A stretch of DNA of 64,000 nucleotides, from NCBI GenBank assembly GCA_016720465.1, contig JADKKO010000004.1:248001-312000 (forward strand), written 5' to 3'. The position numbers were made by a program, and so were the translations under genes. Of the stretch, positions 47,760 to 56,600 are shown one piece after another; the stretch's first letter is position 1; the number at the start of each line of letters is the position of its first letter. The DNA is from Holophagaceae bacterium. Its GTDB lineage: Bacteria > Acidobacteriota > Holophagae > Holophagales > Holophagaceae. The notes under the pieces were generated by a model. That model had not been told where the DNA came from, ran no database searches, and saw only the letters and a list, made by a program, of their open reading frames with translations.

Positions 47760-48242
47760 CTACCTCAGATAGGCGGTGGGTTTGAGCCGCCAGGCCAACA
47801 TCGCCCACAGGGGCGACGTGAGCAAGGCCCAGAGCCAGCCCCGGCCCCAGGCGTGGGGTCCGGAGGCCAGAGCGGTCGCAAGATGCAGCAGCAGCGCGTG
47901 CAGCAGGGTGAATCCGGCCAGCCTCGCCCACCAGATCAGGCGCCGGTCCGCGGGCCAGAACCGGTTCAGGAAAAACACGACCAGAGTGGCGGTCAGGTCC
48001 ACCCAGGCGGCGGCGCCGGGGTGGGGCACCATGCGCAGGGTGCCCTCGGCGACCCAGCCCGCGGCCACCGCCCAGAGTCCCGCCACCAGGGGCAGCGGTT
48101 CCAAAGGCGCAAGGCCCAGCACCAGCGCCACATGGAAAACCGCCTGGAGCGACGGCCATGGCGCCGCGAAAAAGATGCCGACCAACGCCAAGAGGCAGAC
48201 CAGCGAGGATCGGACCCTGGATGGAGCATTGCGGGCGGTCAT
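47760..48242 (-). CDS. mreD: Rod shape-determining protein MreD
   Basis: 160 residues with about five hydrophobic helices and little sequence conservation, as usual for MreD. Identification rests on size, topology and position between mreC (ATGA overlap) and mrdA. It is an inner-membrane part of the elongation complex. Confidence 0.85.
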   Translation of the reverse strand: MTARNAPSRVRSSLVCLLALVGIFFAAPWPSLQAVFHVALVLGLAPLEPLPLVAGLWAVAAGWVAEGTLRMVPHPGAAAWVDLTATLVVFFLNRFWPADRRLIWWARLAGFTLLHALLLHLATALASGPHAWGRGWLWALLTSPLWAMLAWRLKPTAYLR

Positions 48243-49111
48243 TGCGGCCCCTTTCCAGGACCGGCCTGCGGCGCCGCGGGAGGACCCACCTCGATCGGGG
48301 GCTTGGGCGGCAGCACCAGCAGCAGGTGCAGCCGGTCCAAGGGCGCCGAAAGGGCCACTTCCACCTTCAATTCGCTATCCCGCGGCCGCACCTGGCTCAC
48401 GAAGCCGACCAGGAGCCCTCGCGGGAACACCCGGTCCAGGCCGGAGGTGTACACCGCTTCACCCGGCTGGACGCCTTCCTGGCTGCTGATGTAGCGGATC
48501 TCGGCTTTGCCGGGGCCCGTGCCTTGCAACACCCCGGTGGCGCGGCTCCGCGCCAGCATCACGCCCGTGGAGGCATTGTAGGCATCCAAGGGAAGCACGC
48601 TCGCCTGCCGGCGGCCGACGCTCCAGATCCGCCCCACCACCCCTTCGGGGACGATGACGCCTTGGTCGGGCTGGAGGCCGGGTTCGGGGCCCTGATCGAT
48701 CACCAGTCCTCCGAAGGGCGTGTTCCGGGTGTTGGCGATGACCCTGGCGGCCCGGGCTTCCAGGGGCAGCTCCTGCTTGAGCCCCAGGAGCCGGATGGCC
48801 TCTTCAGCCTCGGCGCGGCGGGGGGCTTCCCTGGCTTCCTGGAGTTCGAAGGAGGCCACCCTGCTCCTGAGGTTGGCGATTTCTCCCTGGGCGATTCCGA
48901 GATTCCGGACTTTTTCGTCCTTGGCCTCGCGGCGGGCCTCCCATTTGGCGGAAGCCCTTAGCACCGGCCCCGAAACCAGGTCCAGCGCTTTCGAGATGCC
49001 CAGGCCGGGCCAGCGCCCGCTCATCACCCAAAGCCCGTGCCCGAGCCAGAGCAGGCCCAGGATCCAAGCCTGCCAGCCCGCGGAGCGCCATCCGCCTCGG
49101 GTGGTGGCCAT
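48239..49111 (-). CDS. mreC: Rod shape-determining protein MreC
   Basis: 290 residues: an N-terminal membrane helix (AWILGLLWLGHGLWVM), a coiled coil about 55-110, and the periplasmic beta domains with NTPFGGLVIDQG, GVVGRIWSVGRRQASVLPL and EAVYTSGLDRVFPRGLLVGFVSQV, all MreC signatures. A Pro-rich tail follows. It links MreB filaments to PBP2. The start overlaps the mreB stop by one base (TGATG). Confidence 0.95.
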   Translation of the reverse strand: MATTRGGWRSAGWQAWILGLLWLGHGLWVMSGRWPGLGISKALDLVSGPVLRASAKWEARREAKDEKVRNLGIAQGEIANLRSRVASFELQEAREAPRRAEAEEAIRLLGLKQELPLEARAARVIANTRNTPFGGLVIDQGPEPGLQPDQGVIVPEGVVGRIWSVGRRQASVLPLDAYNASTGVMLARSRATGVLQGTGPGKAEIRYISSQEGVQPGEAVYTSGLDRVFPRGLLVGFVSQVRPRDSELKVEVALSAPLDRLHLLLVLPPKPPIEVGPPAAPQAGPGKGPQ

Positions 49112-50154
49112 CAGTCGAGGATCTGAATGCGCCTCAGGAAGGGGATGTCCTCAAGCAGCATGGCGGTGCCACGCACCACCGCGGTCTGCGGATCCTCCGA
49201 CCGATAGCACGGGAGATGGGTTTCCTTGCGGAGCCGGTCATCCATGCCCTGGATCTTGGAGCCGCCGCCGGTGATGCAGATGCCGCGCTCGATGAGATCC
49301 GCCGCCAACTGGGGCGGGGTTTCATTGAGCGCCTTGCGCACCAGATCGATGATGGCGTTGATGGGTTCCGAGAGGGCTTCGCGGATTTCCGAATCATTCA
49401 GCGTCAAGGTCTTGGGCAGGCCCTCGAACTGGTCCCGGCCGCTGATCTCCATGGTGCGGACCTGTTCGGAAGGGTAGGCCGAGCCCAGCTCCCACTTCAC
49501 CCGCTCCGCGCTGGTTTCGGAAATCAGCACGTTGTACTTCTCGCGGATGAACTTGATGATCGCCTCGTCCATTTCGTCCCCGGCCACGGTGATCGAGTCC
49601 GAGAACACCTTGCCGTTGTAGGAGATCACCGCGACATCGGTGGTCCCGCCGCCGATATCCACGATCATGCAGCCACGTTTTTCATTGATGGACAGGCCTG
49701 CCCCGATGGCCGCCACCATGGTCTGGTCCACCAGGAAGACCTCGCCGGCCTTGGCGTCGTAGCAGACCTGCTTCACCGCGCGGCGCGCCACCTGGTGGGC
49801 CCTGGGCGGCACGCTCACGACAATGCGCGTGCGGGCCAGCCCCTTGTTGGGGCGGGCCTTCAGGATGAACATGGCCAGCATCTTCTCGGCGGCGTCCACC
49901 TCGAAAATCATGCCGTCCTTCATGGGGCGGACGGTTTTCACCCCCTGGGGGGCCCGGCCCAGGAGCTGCTTGGCCTCGTCGCCCACGGCTTCCACATCCC
50001 CCGTCTGGGTGTTGATGGCCACGATGGAGGGTTCATAGACGACGATGCGTCCCGCTTGTTTGGTGTGGATCAGAACCGAAGCCGTGCCCAGGTCGATCGC
50101 AAGGTCGGACGTGAACAGATTGGACCAGAATCCGGCTGATAAAATGGACGCCAC
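49111..50154 (-). CDS. mreB: Rod shape-determining protein MreB
   Basis: 347 residues with actin-fold motifs: LAIDLGTASVLIHTK, GCMIVDIGGGTTDVAVISYNG, and ICITGGGSKIQGMDDRL. It forms membrane-bound filaments that direct lateral wall synthesis. It is the first gene of a run of eight (mreB to OGT copy 1) in which nearly every junction overlaps or has a gap under five bases. The 71 bases between it and the upstream glutaredoxin gene hold its own promoter if it has one. Confidence 0.97.
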   Translation of the reverse strand: MASILSAGFWSNLFTSDLAIDLGTASVLIHTKQAGRIVVYEPSIVAINTQTGDVEAVGDEAKQLLGRAPQGVKTVRPMKDGMIFEVDAAEKMLAMFILKARPNKGLARTRIVVSVPPRAHQVARRAVKQVCYDAKAGEVFLVDQTMVAAIGAGLSINEKRGCMIVDIGGGTTDVAVISYNGKVFSDSITVAGDEMDEAIIKFIREKYNVLISETSAERVKWELGSAYPSEQVRTMEISGRDQFEGLPKTLTLNDSEIREALSEPINAIIDLVRKALNETPPQLAADLIERGICITGGGSKIQGMDDRLRKETHLPCYRSEDPQTAVVRGTAMLLEDIPFLRRIQILD

Positions 50155-50225
50155 AGCTCAACTCCAAAGGAACCCCTTAGGATGCCATGGAGGCTAGGCG
50201 CTTCCTAGTAAAAGCCTCAAAACAC

Positions 50226-50522
50226 TCAGGCTTTCGCGGCTTCCAGGAGTTCCCGGATGAGGAGGTCCGTGTCCAGGCGTTGCGGAAGCTCCTTGTGGTA
50301 GCCCCGGACCCAGCGTTTCCCTCCCACCAGGAAATACGGGATTCCGCGTTTGCCAGTGCCCGCCTCCAACCGCTCGGCGGCGCCTTCCTCTGATTCGATG
50401 TCCACCTTTGGGATTTGGAGGCCCTGCTCCGCCAGCCACCTGTCCAGGCGGCGGCAGTCGCCGCACCAGGGGGCCGAGTAGATTTGCAGGTCCAGTCCTG
50501 CGAGGGGGGAGGCATTAACCAT
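50226..50522 (-). CDS. Glutaredoxin/thioredoxin-like protein
   Basis: 98 residues. The active-site motif is APWCGDCRRLDRWL and the later cis-proline strand is GIPYFLVGGKRWVRGYH, as in small glutaredoxin-like (NrdH/YruB-type) proteins. It probably handles thiol-disulfide exchange in the cytoplasm; there is no signal peptide. It lies upstream of mreB on the same strand. Confidence 0.88.
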   Translation of the reverse strand: MVNASPLAGLDLQIYSAPWCGDCRRLDRWLAEQGLQIPKVDIESEEGAAERLEAGTGKRGIPYFLVGGKRWVRGYHKELPQRLDTDLLIRELLEAAKA

Positions 50523-50790
50523 GGGTCGATCCTATATGCTCAATTGGCTATAAAAGCATGTTTTTGGAAATTCCGCAATACCTTTCGTGCGCCAAGGCAT
50601 CCATTGGAGCCGTCCGGGCTCAAGGCTGCGTCGGACCGACGCGGACTTGTGGCCAGCTCGCATGCGTAAGCGGCATAAATCAATCGTCTTAGATTCTGTC
50701 AGCCGGTTTCGAACGGACCACTGCGTCCGGCGTCGGCCATTGCGGCGCCCGCGTTCCTCCCTCAATCTAGAACATTCGCGGAGAAAACAC

Positions 50791-51423
50791 ATGAAGCAGG
50801 CGACCTCGAGCAGCAAAGCCATCCCACAGCACCTGGCCCCTTTCGCTCTTGCCCCCATCCTGGCGCTGGCCCTTGGCTGCGGAATCGGTTCCCGCGATTC
50901 CAGCCCCGTGGTGGCGAATGTGGCTGGGCAGAAGATCACCCAAAAGGAATTCGAAGGGATTGTCCGCGCCTTGGCCCCTAAGCAATCGGACGCCGACATG
51001 CTGCTCACGGATCCCAAATTGAAGGAACGCCGCAATCAGTGGGTCGGCAGCCTGGCCGAACAGAGGGCCTTGATCGAGCTGGGCAGGCTGGAAGGCCTGG
51101 ACAAGGATGTGAAGGTCCGCCTCCAGGCGGAATCGGCCATGGCCGATGTCTACAAGCGCGCCCTTATCGAAAAACGTGCGGCGGCCACCGCCGCGCCGGA
51201 AGCGGAACTGCGCAAGATCTACGATGAGGCGGTCGCTAAGCAGAAGGCGGCGGGCGGCACCCAGCCACTCCCGCCCTTCGAGGCCGTGCAGGCGGAGCTC
51301 ACCCAAGCCTGGCAGCAAAAACAGCAGGCCCAGGCCCAGGAAAGGTTGGTCAAGGATATGAAGGAGCGTGTGCCAGTGTCCTACGGCGAGGGGTACCAAC
51401 CCAACCAGATGGGCGGGAACTGA
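50791..51423 (+). CDS. Lipoprotein with SurA-N-like chaperone domain
   Basis: 210 residues from MKQATSSSKAIPQHLAPF with GGAG eight bases upstream. A lipobox (LALGC) predicts a lipoprotein. The segment VVANVAGQKITQKEFEGIVRAL is the hallmark start of SurA/PpiC N-terminal domains, followed by helices. The parvulin isomerase domain is absent and the protein ends soon after the helical region (LTQAWQQKQQAQAQERLVKDMKE). It may chaperone outer-membrane proteins without isomerase activity. A 10-bp hairpin follows the gene. Confidence 0.78.
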   Translation: MKQATSSSKAIPQHLAPFALAPILALALGCGIGSRDSSPVVANVAGQKITQKEFEGIVRALAPKQSDADMLLTDPKLKERRNQWVGSLAEQRALIELGRLEGLDKDVKVRLQAESAMADVYKRALIEKRAAATAAPEAELRKIYDEAVAKQKAAGGTQPLPPFEAVQAELTQAWQQKQQAQAQERLVKDMKERVPVSYGEGYQPNQMGGN

Positions 51424-51438
51424 CAGGCGCTTCCGCCA

Positions 51439-51473
51439 GATGGAAAGGATCCTCGAAAGGGGGCCTTTCCATC
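51439..51473 (+). terminator. Hairpin after the SurA-N-like gene
   Basis: GATGGAAAGG (51439-51448) pairs perfectly with CCTTTCCATC (51464-51473). There is no T tract, so termination is uncertain; it may instead protect the mRNA 3' end. Confidence 0.45.
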
Positions 51474-51640
51474 CGGTATTTGGGGATGGAATTTCGGCGA
51501 GCAGGCAGTCTTGAAGGAGTCCAAACTGACGCTGCCTGCCTGCAGTGGATCCCCATGATGAGCAAGTCCCTCGAAATGCCCCGCCAAGTCCAGGGACCAG
51601 CTGCCTCCGGGCAGGCCCGGCGTACCGGCCGGCGATCCCG

Positions 51641-53437
51641 ATGAGCTCGATCCAAGGATGGTACGCCCGCCTGGAACAAGCCTGGGGCGGGTCCATCCGC
51701 CGCAGGCTGGTGTGGTCCTTTTCGCTGGTTTCCATGGCCATCATCCTCGGCAGCGGCCTGCTCCTGTATTCGTTGCAGAGGGATTTCCTTTACGCCCAGG
51801 GCAACAGAAGCGCCATCGACCTGGCGCGGACCCTCTCCTTCAGCGGCGCCTCATGGGTGCTGGCGAACGATTCAGCGGGTTTGCAGGAGGTGTTGAAGGG
51901 CGCCTCGGAGGCCACAGACCTCAAGTTCGCCATCGTGCTCTCGCCGCAGGGCGAAATCCTGGCCTCCACCAGACCGGCCTACATCGGCCAGTTCTTCAGC
52001 GATGCGCCCAGCCAGCGTCTGCTGGGATTGCCTCCGAAACCTCAAATCCTCCTGGACCAGTCCGATCTGATCGATGTGGCCGTGCCCATCCAATCCGGCG
52101 ATCGCCACATCGGCTGGGTGCGGGTGGAGCTGACCCGGGACACCGCAAATGCCAATTTGCGCCGGAATGCCGCTGTCGGCGCCGGCATCGCAACATGCCT
52201 CCTGCTGATGATCGCAGTCATCGCCACGAAGTTGGCGCGCGGCTTGACAACCGGGCTCCACCGCTTGGCGCGGGTCGCGGACGATGCGGAGCATGGGCGC
52301 GCGTTCCAGCGCGAGGATACCGAGCGTGCGGACGAAATCGGAGTGCTCGCGCGCCATCTGTACCGGTCCCTGGATTCGATCGACGAGGAGAAACGAGCGA
52401 AGATCGAGAGCGAGACGCGCTTCCGCAGGCTCGTGCAGGTCGCCCCGATTCCGCTGGCCTACCTTTCGAAAAGCGGTGTGATCGAACATTTCAATGACCG
52501 GTTCGCAACGCTTTTCGGCTACACGCACGAGGATATCCCGACCATCGAAGCCTGGTGGCGGCACGCCTACCCCGACGAAGCCTATCGCCAGTGGGTCATC
52601 GCCACCTGGAGCGCAGCGGTCCAAGCCGCTTCGGAGTCCGGCCAGGACATCCAGCCTAGCGAGTACCGGGTGGCCCGCAAGAATGGCGAAGTCCGGATCA
52701 TGGAGATTTCGGGCGTCCTGCTCGGAGACGACGTGCTGGCGACGTTCATCGATCTGACTGCCCGCAAACAGGCCGAAGAGGCGCTGCGCGCCTCATTGCG
52801 GGAAAAGGAATCCCTGCTCAAAGAAGTCCACCACCGGGTGAAGAACAATCTGCAGGTGATCACCAGCCTGCTGCGCCTCGAAGCGGGACGGAGCACCCAG
52901 CCCGATACGAAATCCGTTCTCAAGGACATGCAGAACCGCATCCGGTCCATGGCCTTGTTGCACGAATCCCTGTACCGCGCTGAGAACCTGGAGCAGGTGA
53001 ACCTTCCCGACTACATCACTCAAGTCACCACCCATCTTTACCGATCGATGGCTGTGGAGCGCGGGAAAATCCAGCTTCATCTGGATCTGGCTCCGATGAG
53101 CATCGCGCTCGAACAAGCGGTCCCCTGCGGCCTCCTGGTCAATGAATTGGTCTCCAATTGCCTGAAGCACGGGTTCCCCGATGGCCGCTCCGGAGAAATC
53201 CGCATCGAGCTCCAGGCCGGAAGCGGCGGACCGCAGGTCCGGCTGCGGGTAAGCGACACCGGCGTGGGCCTGCCGCCAGATTTTGAAGAAAAACGCGCCT
53301 GCTCGCTGGGCATGCAACTGGTGGCGGATCTGGCCAGGCAGCTGAAGGGCCAGCTCGAAATCGGCGGCGGCCCTGGTGTCGGCGCCGTCTTCGAAGTGGC
53401 CTTCACCCCGAAAGGATGGACCGGCATCGAGAATTGA
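51641..53437 (+). CDS. Sensor histidine kinase, HisKA_2 type
   Basis: 598 residues from MSSIQGWYARLEQAW; the ribosome binding site is poor and the frame is open to 51545. Layout: membrane helix about 23-45, periplasmic sensor about 46-176, second helix about 177-199, HAMP, a PAS domain about 260-380, then the HisKA_2 dimerisation motif LLKEVHHRVKNNLQVITSLLRLE (His397/398) and a HATPase with NELVSNCLKHGFPDG and DTGVGLP. HisKA_2 kinases usually phosphorylate stand-alone or ANTAR regulators. The next gene begins with a receiver domain. Confidence 0.9.
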   Translation: MSSIQGWYARLEQAWGGSIRRRLVWSFSLVSMAIILGSGLLLYSLQRDFLYAQGNRSAIDLARTLSFSGASWVLANDSAGLQEVLKGASEATDLKFAIVLSPQGEILASTRPAYIGQFFSDAPSQRLLGLPPKPQILLDQSDLIDVAVPIQSGDRHIGWVRVELTRDTANANLRRNAAVGAGIATCLLLMIAVIATKLARGLTTGLHRLARVADDAEHGRAFQREDTERADEIGVLARHLYRSLDSIDEEKRAKIESETRFRRLVQVAPIPLAYLSKSGVIEHFNDRFATLFGYTHEDIPTIEAWWRHAYPDEAYRQWVIATWSAAVQAASESGQDIQPSEYRVARKNGEVRIMEISGVLLGDDVLATFIDLTARKQAEEALRASLREKESLLKEVHHRVKNNLQVITSLLRLEAGRSTQPDTKSVLKDMQNRIRSMALLHESLYRAENLEQVNLPDYITQVTTHLYRSMAVERGKIQLHLDLAPMSIALEQAVPCGLLVNELVSNCLKHGFPDGRSGEIRIELQAGSGGPQVRLRVSDTGVGLPPDFEEKRACSLGMQLVADLARQLKGQLEIGGGPGVGAVFEVAFTPKGWTGIEN

Positions 53438-53648
53438 ACGCCACAAGCAGGAGGAAGTCAGTGCGGCAATTTCCCGGTTTGGATGAATGGCCGGAATTCG
53501 GACTATTTGGAGCCGATGCGAGGCGAGCCCCGGTTTCAACCGCATTGCTTTTGAAATAACCAAGTCATTTTATCGCAACGGTTTATTCGTTAACGGCTCA
53601 TAATCACGCATCAGCCTTCCTCCCTACCGCCTGCCCCCAGGTGCTCCC

Positions 53649-56600
53649 ATGAGCAAGCCCCGGATTCTCATCGTTGAAGACGAGCCCTTCGTCGCCCGGG
53701 ATATCCGCAAGCAGCTTGAGGAACTGGGCTATGATCCTGTGGCCGATACGCCGCGGGCCGAGGACGCCATCACGCTGGCCGAGCGATTGAGGCCTGATCT
53801 GGTGCTGATGGACATCCGCCTCGAAGGAGAGATGGACGGCATTGCCGCCGCGCAGGTCATCCACGAGCGCTTCAACCGCCCGGTGGTGTTCCTGACGGCC
53901 TACGCGAGCGAAGAGACGCTGGACCGCGCCAAGAAGAGCAATCCTTTCGGGTACATCATCAAGCCATTCGAGGAGCGTGAACTGCGCACGGTCATCGAGA
54001 TGGCCCTTTACAAGCATCGGGCTGAAACCTTGCTGCGGGAGGGCCGGGAGGAACAGGCCGCCATCCTACGCACGGCCCTGGACGGCTTCTGGCTGGTGGA
54101 CCTGCAGGGCCGCATCATGGATGTCAATGAAGCCTGCTGCCGCATGCTTGGGTACACCCGCGATGAAATGCTGGGGAAAACCATCGCCGATTTCGAAGCG
54201 GATGAATCCGCAGAGGAAATCGCGGAGATGATCGGACGGATCGCCCAAACCGGATCGGCCTTGCTGGTGCGGAGGCACCGCTGCAAGGACGGGCGTCTGA
54301 TCCATGTTGAATTGAGCATCACCCAACTTCCGGGCGTGGCCGGTAGGTTTTCCGCGTTTCTAAGGGACATCACCGAACGCAGGAAGTCGGAGGATGAACT
54401 CCGGATCGCGACCCAGCGCATCACCCTGGCCACCGACGCCGCTTCGATCGGCGTCTGGGATTGGGATATCCTGGCCGACCAGTGGTACGCGACGCCCAAC
54501 TATTACACGATGCTGGGCTATGAACCGGAAACCGGATTCGGCGACCGGAGCGTCTGGATCGAGCGCCTCCATCCCGACGACAGGGAGGCCGTGGTCGGGA
54601 AGATCAGCGAGATGCTGGCCGGAAGCGGCAAGCCTTACCAGTACGAGGCACGCATCCGCCATGCTGATGGCTCCTACCGCTGGGTCCAGGTCATCGGGCG
54701 CGTCGTTGAGAAAAGCCCCCAAGGCCAGGCGATCCGCATGCTCGGCGTGCGGATGGACATTTCCGAGCAGAAGCGCGCGGAACAAGCCCTGCGGGAGAAC
54801 GAGGACCGCTACCGCGACCTGGTGGACAACAGCCCGGAACTGATCTCCACGTACGACCTCGATGGGAATTTCATCTCCGTGAACGACACGACCGTCCGCC
54901 TCACCGGCTATTCCCGCGAAACCCTTTTGAAGATGAACCTGGGGGATCTGCTGGTGCCCGGAACGCGGCACCTGTTCCCTGAATACCTGCGGACCATCCG
55001 GGAGTTCGGAAAAGCCGACGGGATCATGCAAATCCAAACCATCAAGGGCGAGCGACGGTTTTGGGAATACACCACCACCATGCGGACCGAGGGTGTGGTC
55101 GAGCCCATCGTGCGGGGCCTAGCGCTGGACATCACCGAGCGCAGGCAGGCGGAAAAGGCGTTACGGGCGAGTGAATCCCAGCTCCAGGTGATCCTGGAAT
55201 CCACGGGCGACGGGATCCTGGCCGTAGACCTCAAGGGCAAGGTCCTCAAGACAAACCAGCGCTTCGCCCAGCTCTGGCAGATCCCGCAAGTTCTCCTGGA
55301 GGGCGGCGACGACCGGGCCCTGCTGGACCACGTGCTGGCCCAATTGTCCGATCCGGATGCGTTCCTGAAGAAGGTGCATTCGCTTTATGCCTCGGATGCC
55401 GCGGACCTGGACCTGATCCAATTCAAGGACGGCCGTTGTTTCGAGCGGTTCTCATCGCCCATGCTGGATGGCCCGACCGTCACCGGCCGGGTCTGGTCCT
55501 TCCGCGACATCACGGAGCGCAGGCGGGCGGAAGAGCGGCTTCGCCTCTCCGATCAGACCTACCGGGGGATCCTGGATAGCGTCACCGAAGCGGTCTATAT
55601 ACAGGACGAGAACGGAGTGTTCCTGGATGTGAATCTGGCCGTGGAAAAAATGTACGGCTATGCCAAGGAGGAATTCCTCGGGCGGGCTCCTGAATTCCTG
55701 TCGGCCCCCGGAAAAAACGACCTCTCCAAGATCGGCAACCATATCGGCAAAGCGTTCGCTGGCGAACCGCAAACCTTCGAGTTTTGGGGACTGCGCAAGG
55801 ACGGAGCCGTCTTCCCGAAGGATGTGAGCGTCTCGCTCGGGCAGTACTTCGGGGAAAAGGTGATCATCGCCGTCGCGCGGGACATCACTGAGCGCAAGCA
55901 GGCAGAACGGGAGCTGGTTGAAAGCCATGAACGCTTCGAATTGGCGAACCGCGCCACCTTCGACGTCATCTGGGACTGGGACCTGGACGCCCATTCCATT
56001 TGGCGGAATGACAATTTCGAAAAATTGTTCGGCTACTCGAGGGAGGAAGTGGAGACGGACTACGGATCCGTGGACGACCTCATCCATCCCGAGGACTTGG
56101 ACAGCGTGCGGGCGGGCATCCAGGTGGCCCTGGAAAACAGGGCGAGCGAATTCTGGGCGGACCAATACCGCCTCCGGCGGAAGGACGGCAGCTACGCCTT
56201 TGTCGAGGATCAGGGCTTCATCACCCGGGATGCGGATGGCCGGGCGGTCCGGATGCTGGGCGCCATGCAGGACATTTCCGAGCGGAAGCAGGCGGAAAGG
56301 GCCCTCCGCGAGAACGAAGAAAAGTTGCGGCTGATCATCGAGCACAGCAAGCAGCTCTACTATTCGCATCGGCCCGACAACGTGATGACCTATGTCAGCC
56401 CCCAGGTCCGGGAGTTCTTTGACGCCGGCCCGGAGGACACCTTCCGGCCGTGGACTGATTTCATGACGGACAATCCAGTCAACGCCATCGGTGTGGGGAT
56501 TTCAAACAAGGCCGTGGAGACGGGCGTGGCCCAGGGCCCCTATGAACTGGAGCTGGTGACGCCCCGCGGGCGGACGATCTGGGTCCAGGTGAATGAATCA

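Noticed and set aside
49216..50139. Long open frame antisense to mreB
   Set aside because: It covers the conserved mreB gene completely and its product resembles no protein; a codon-bias shadow.
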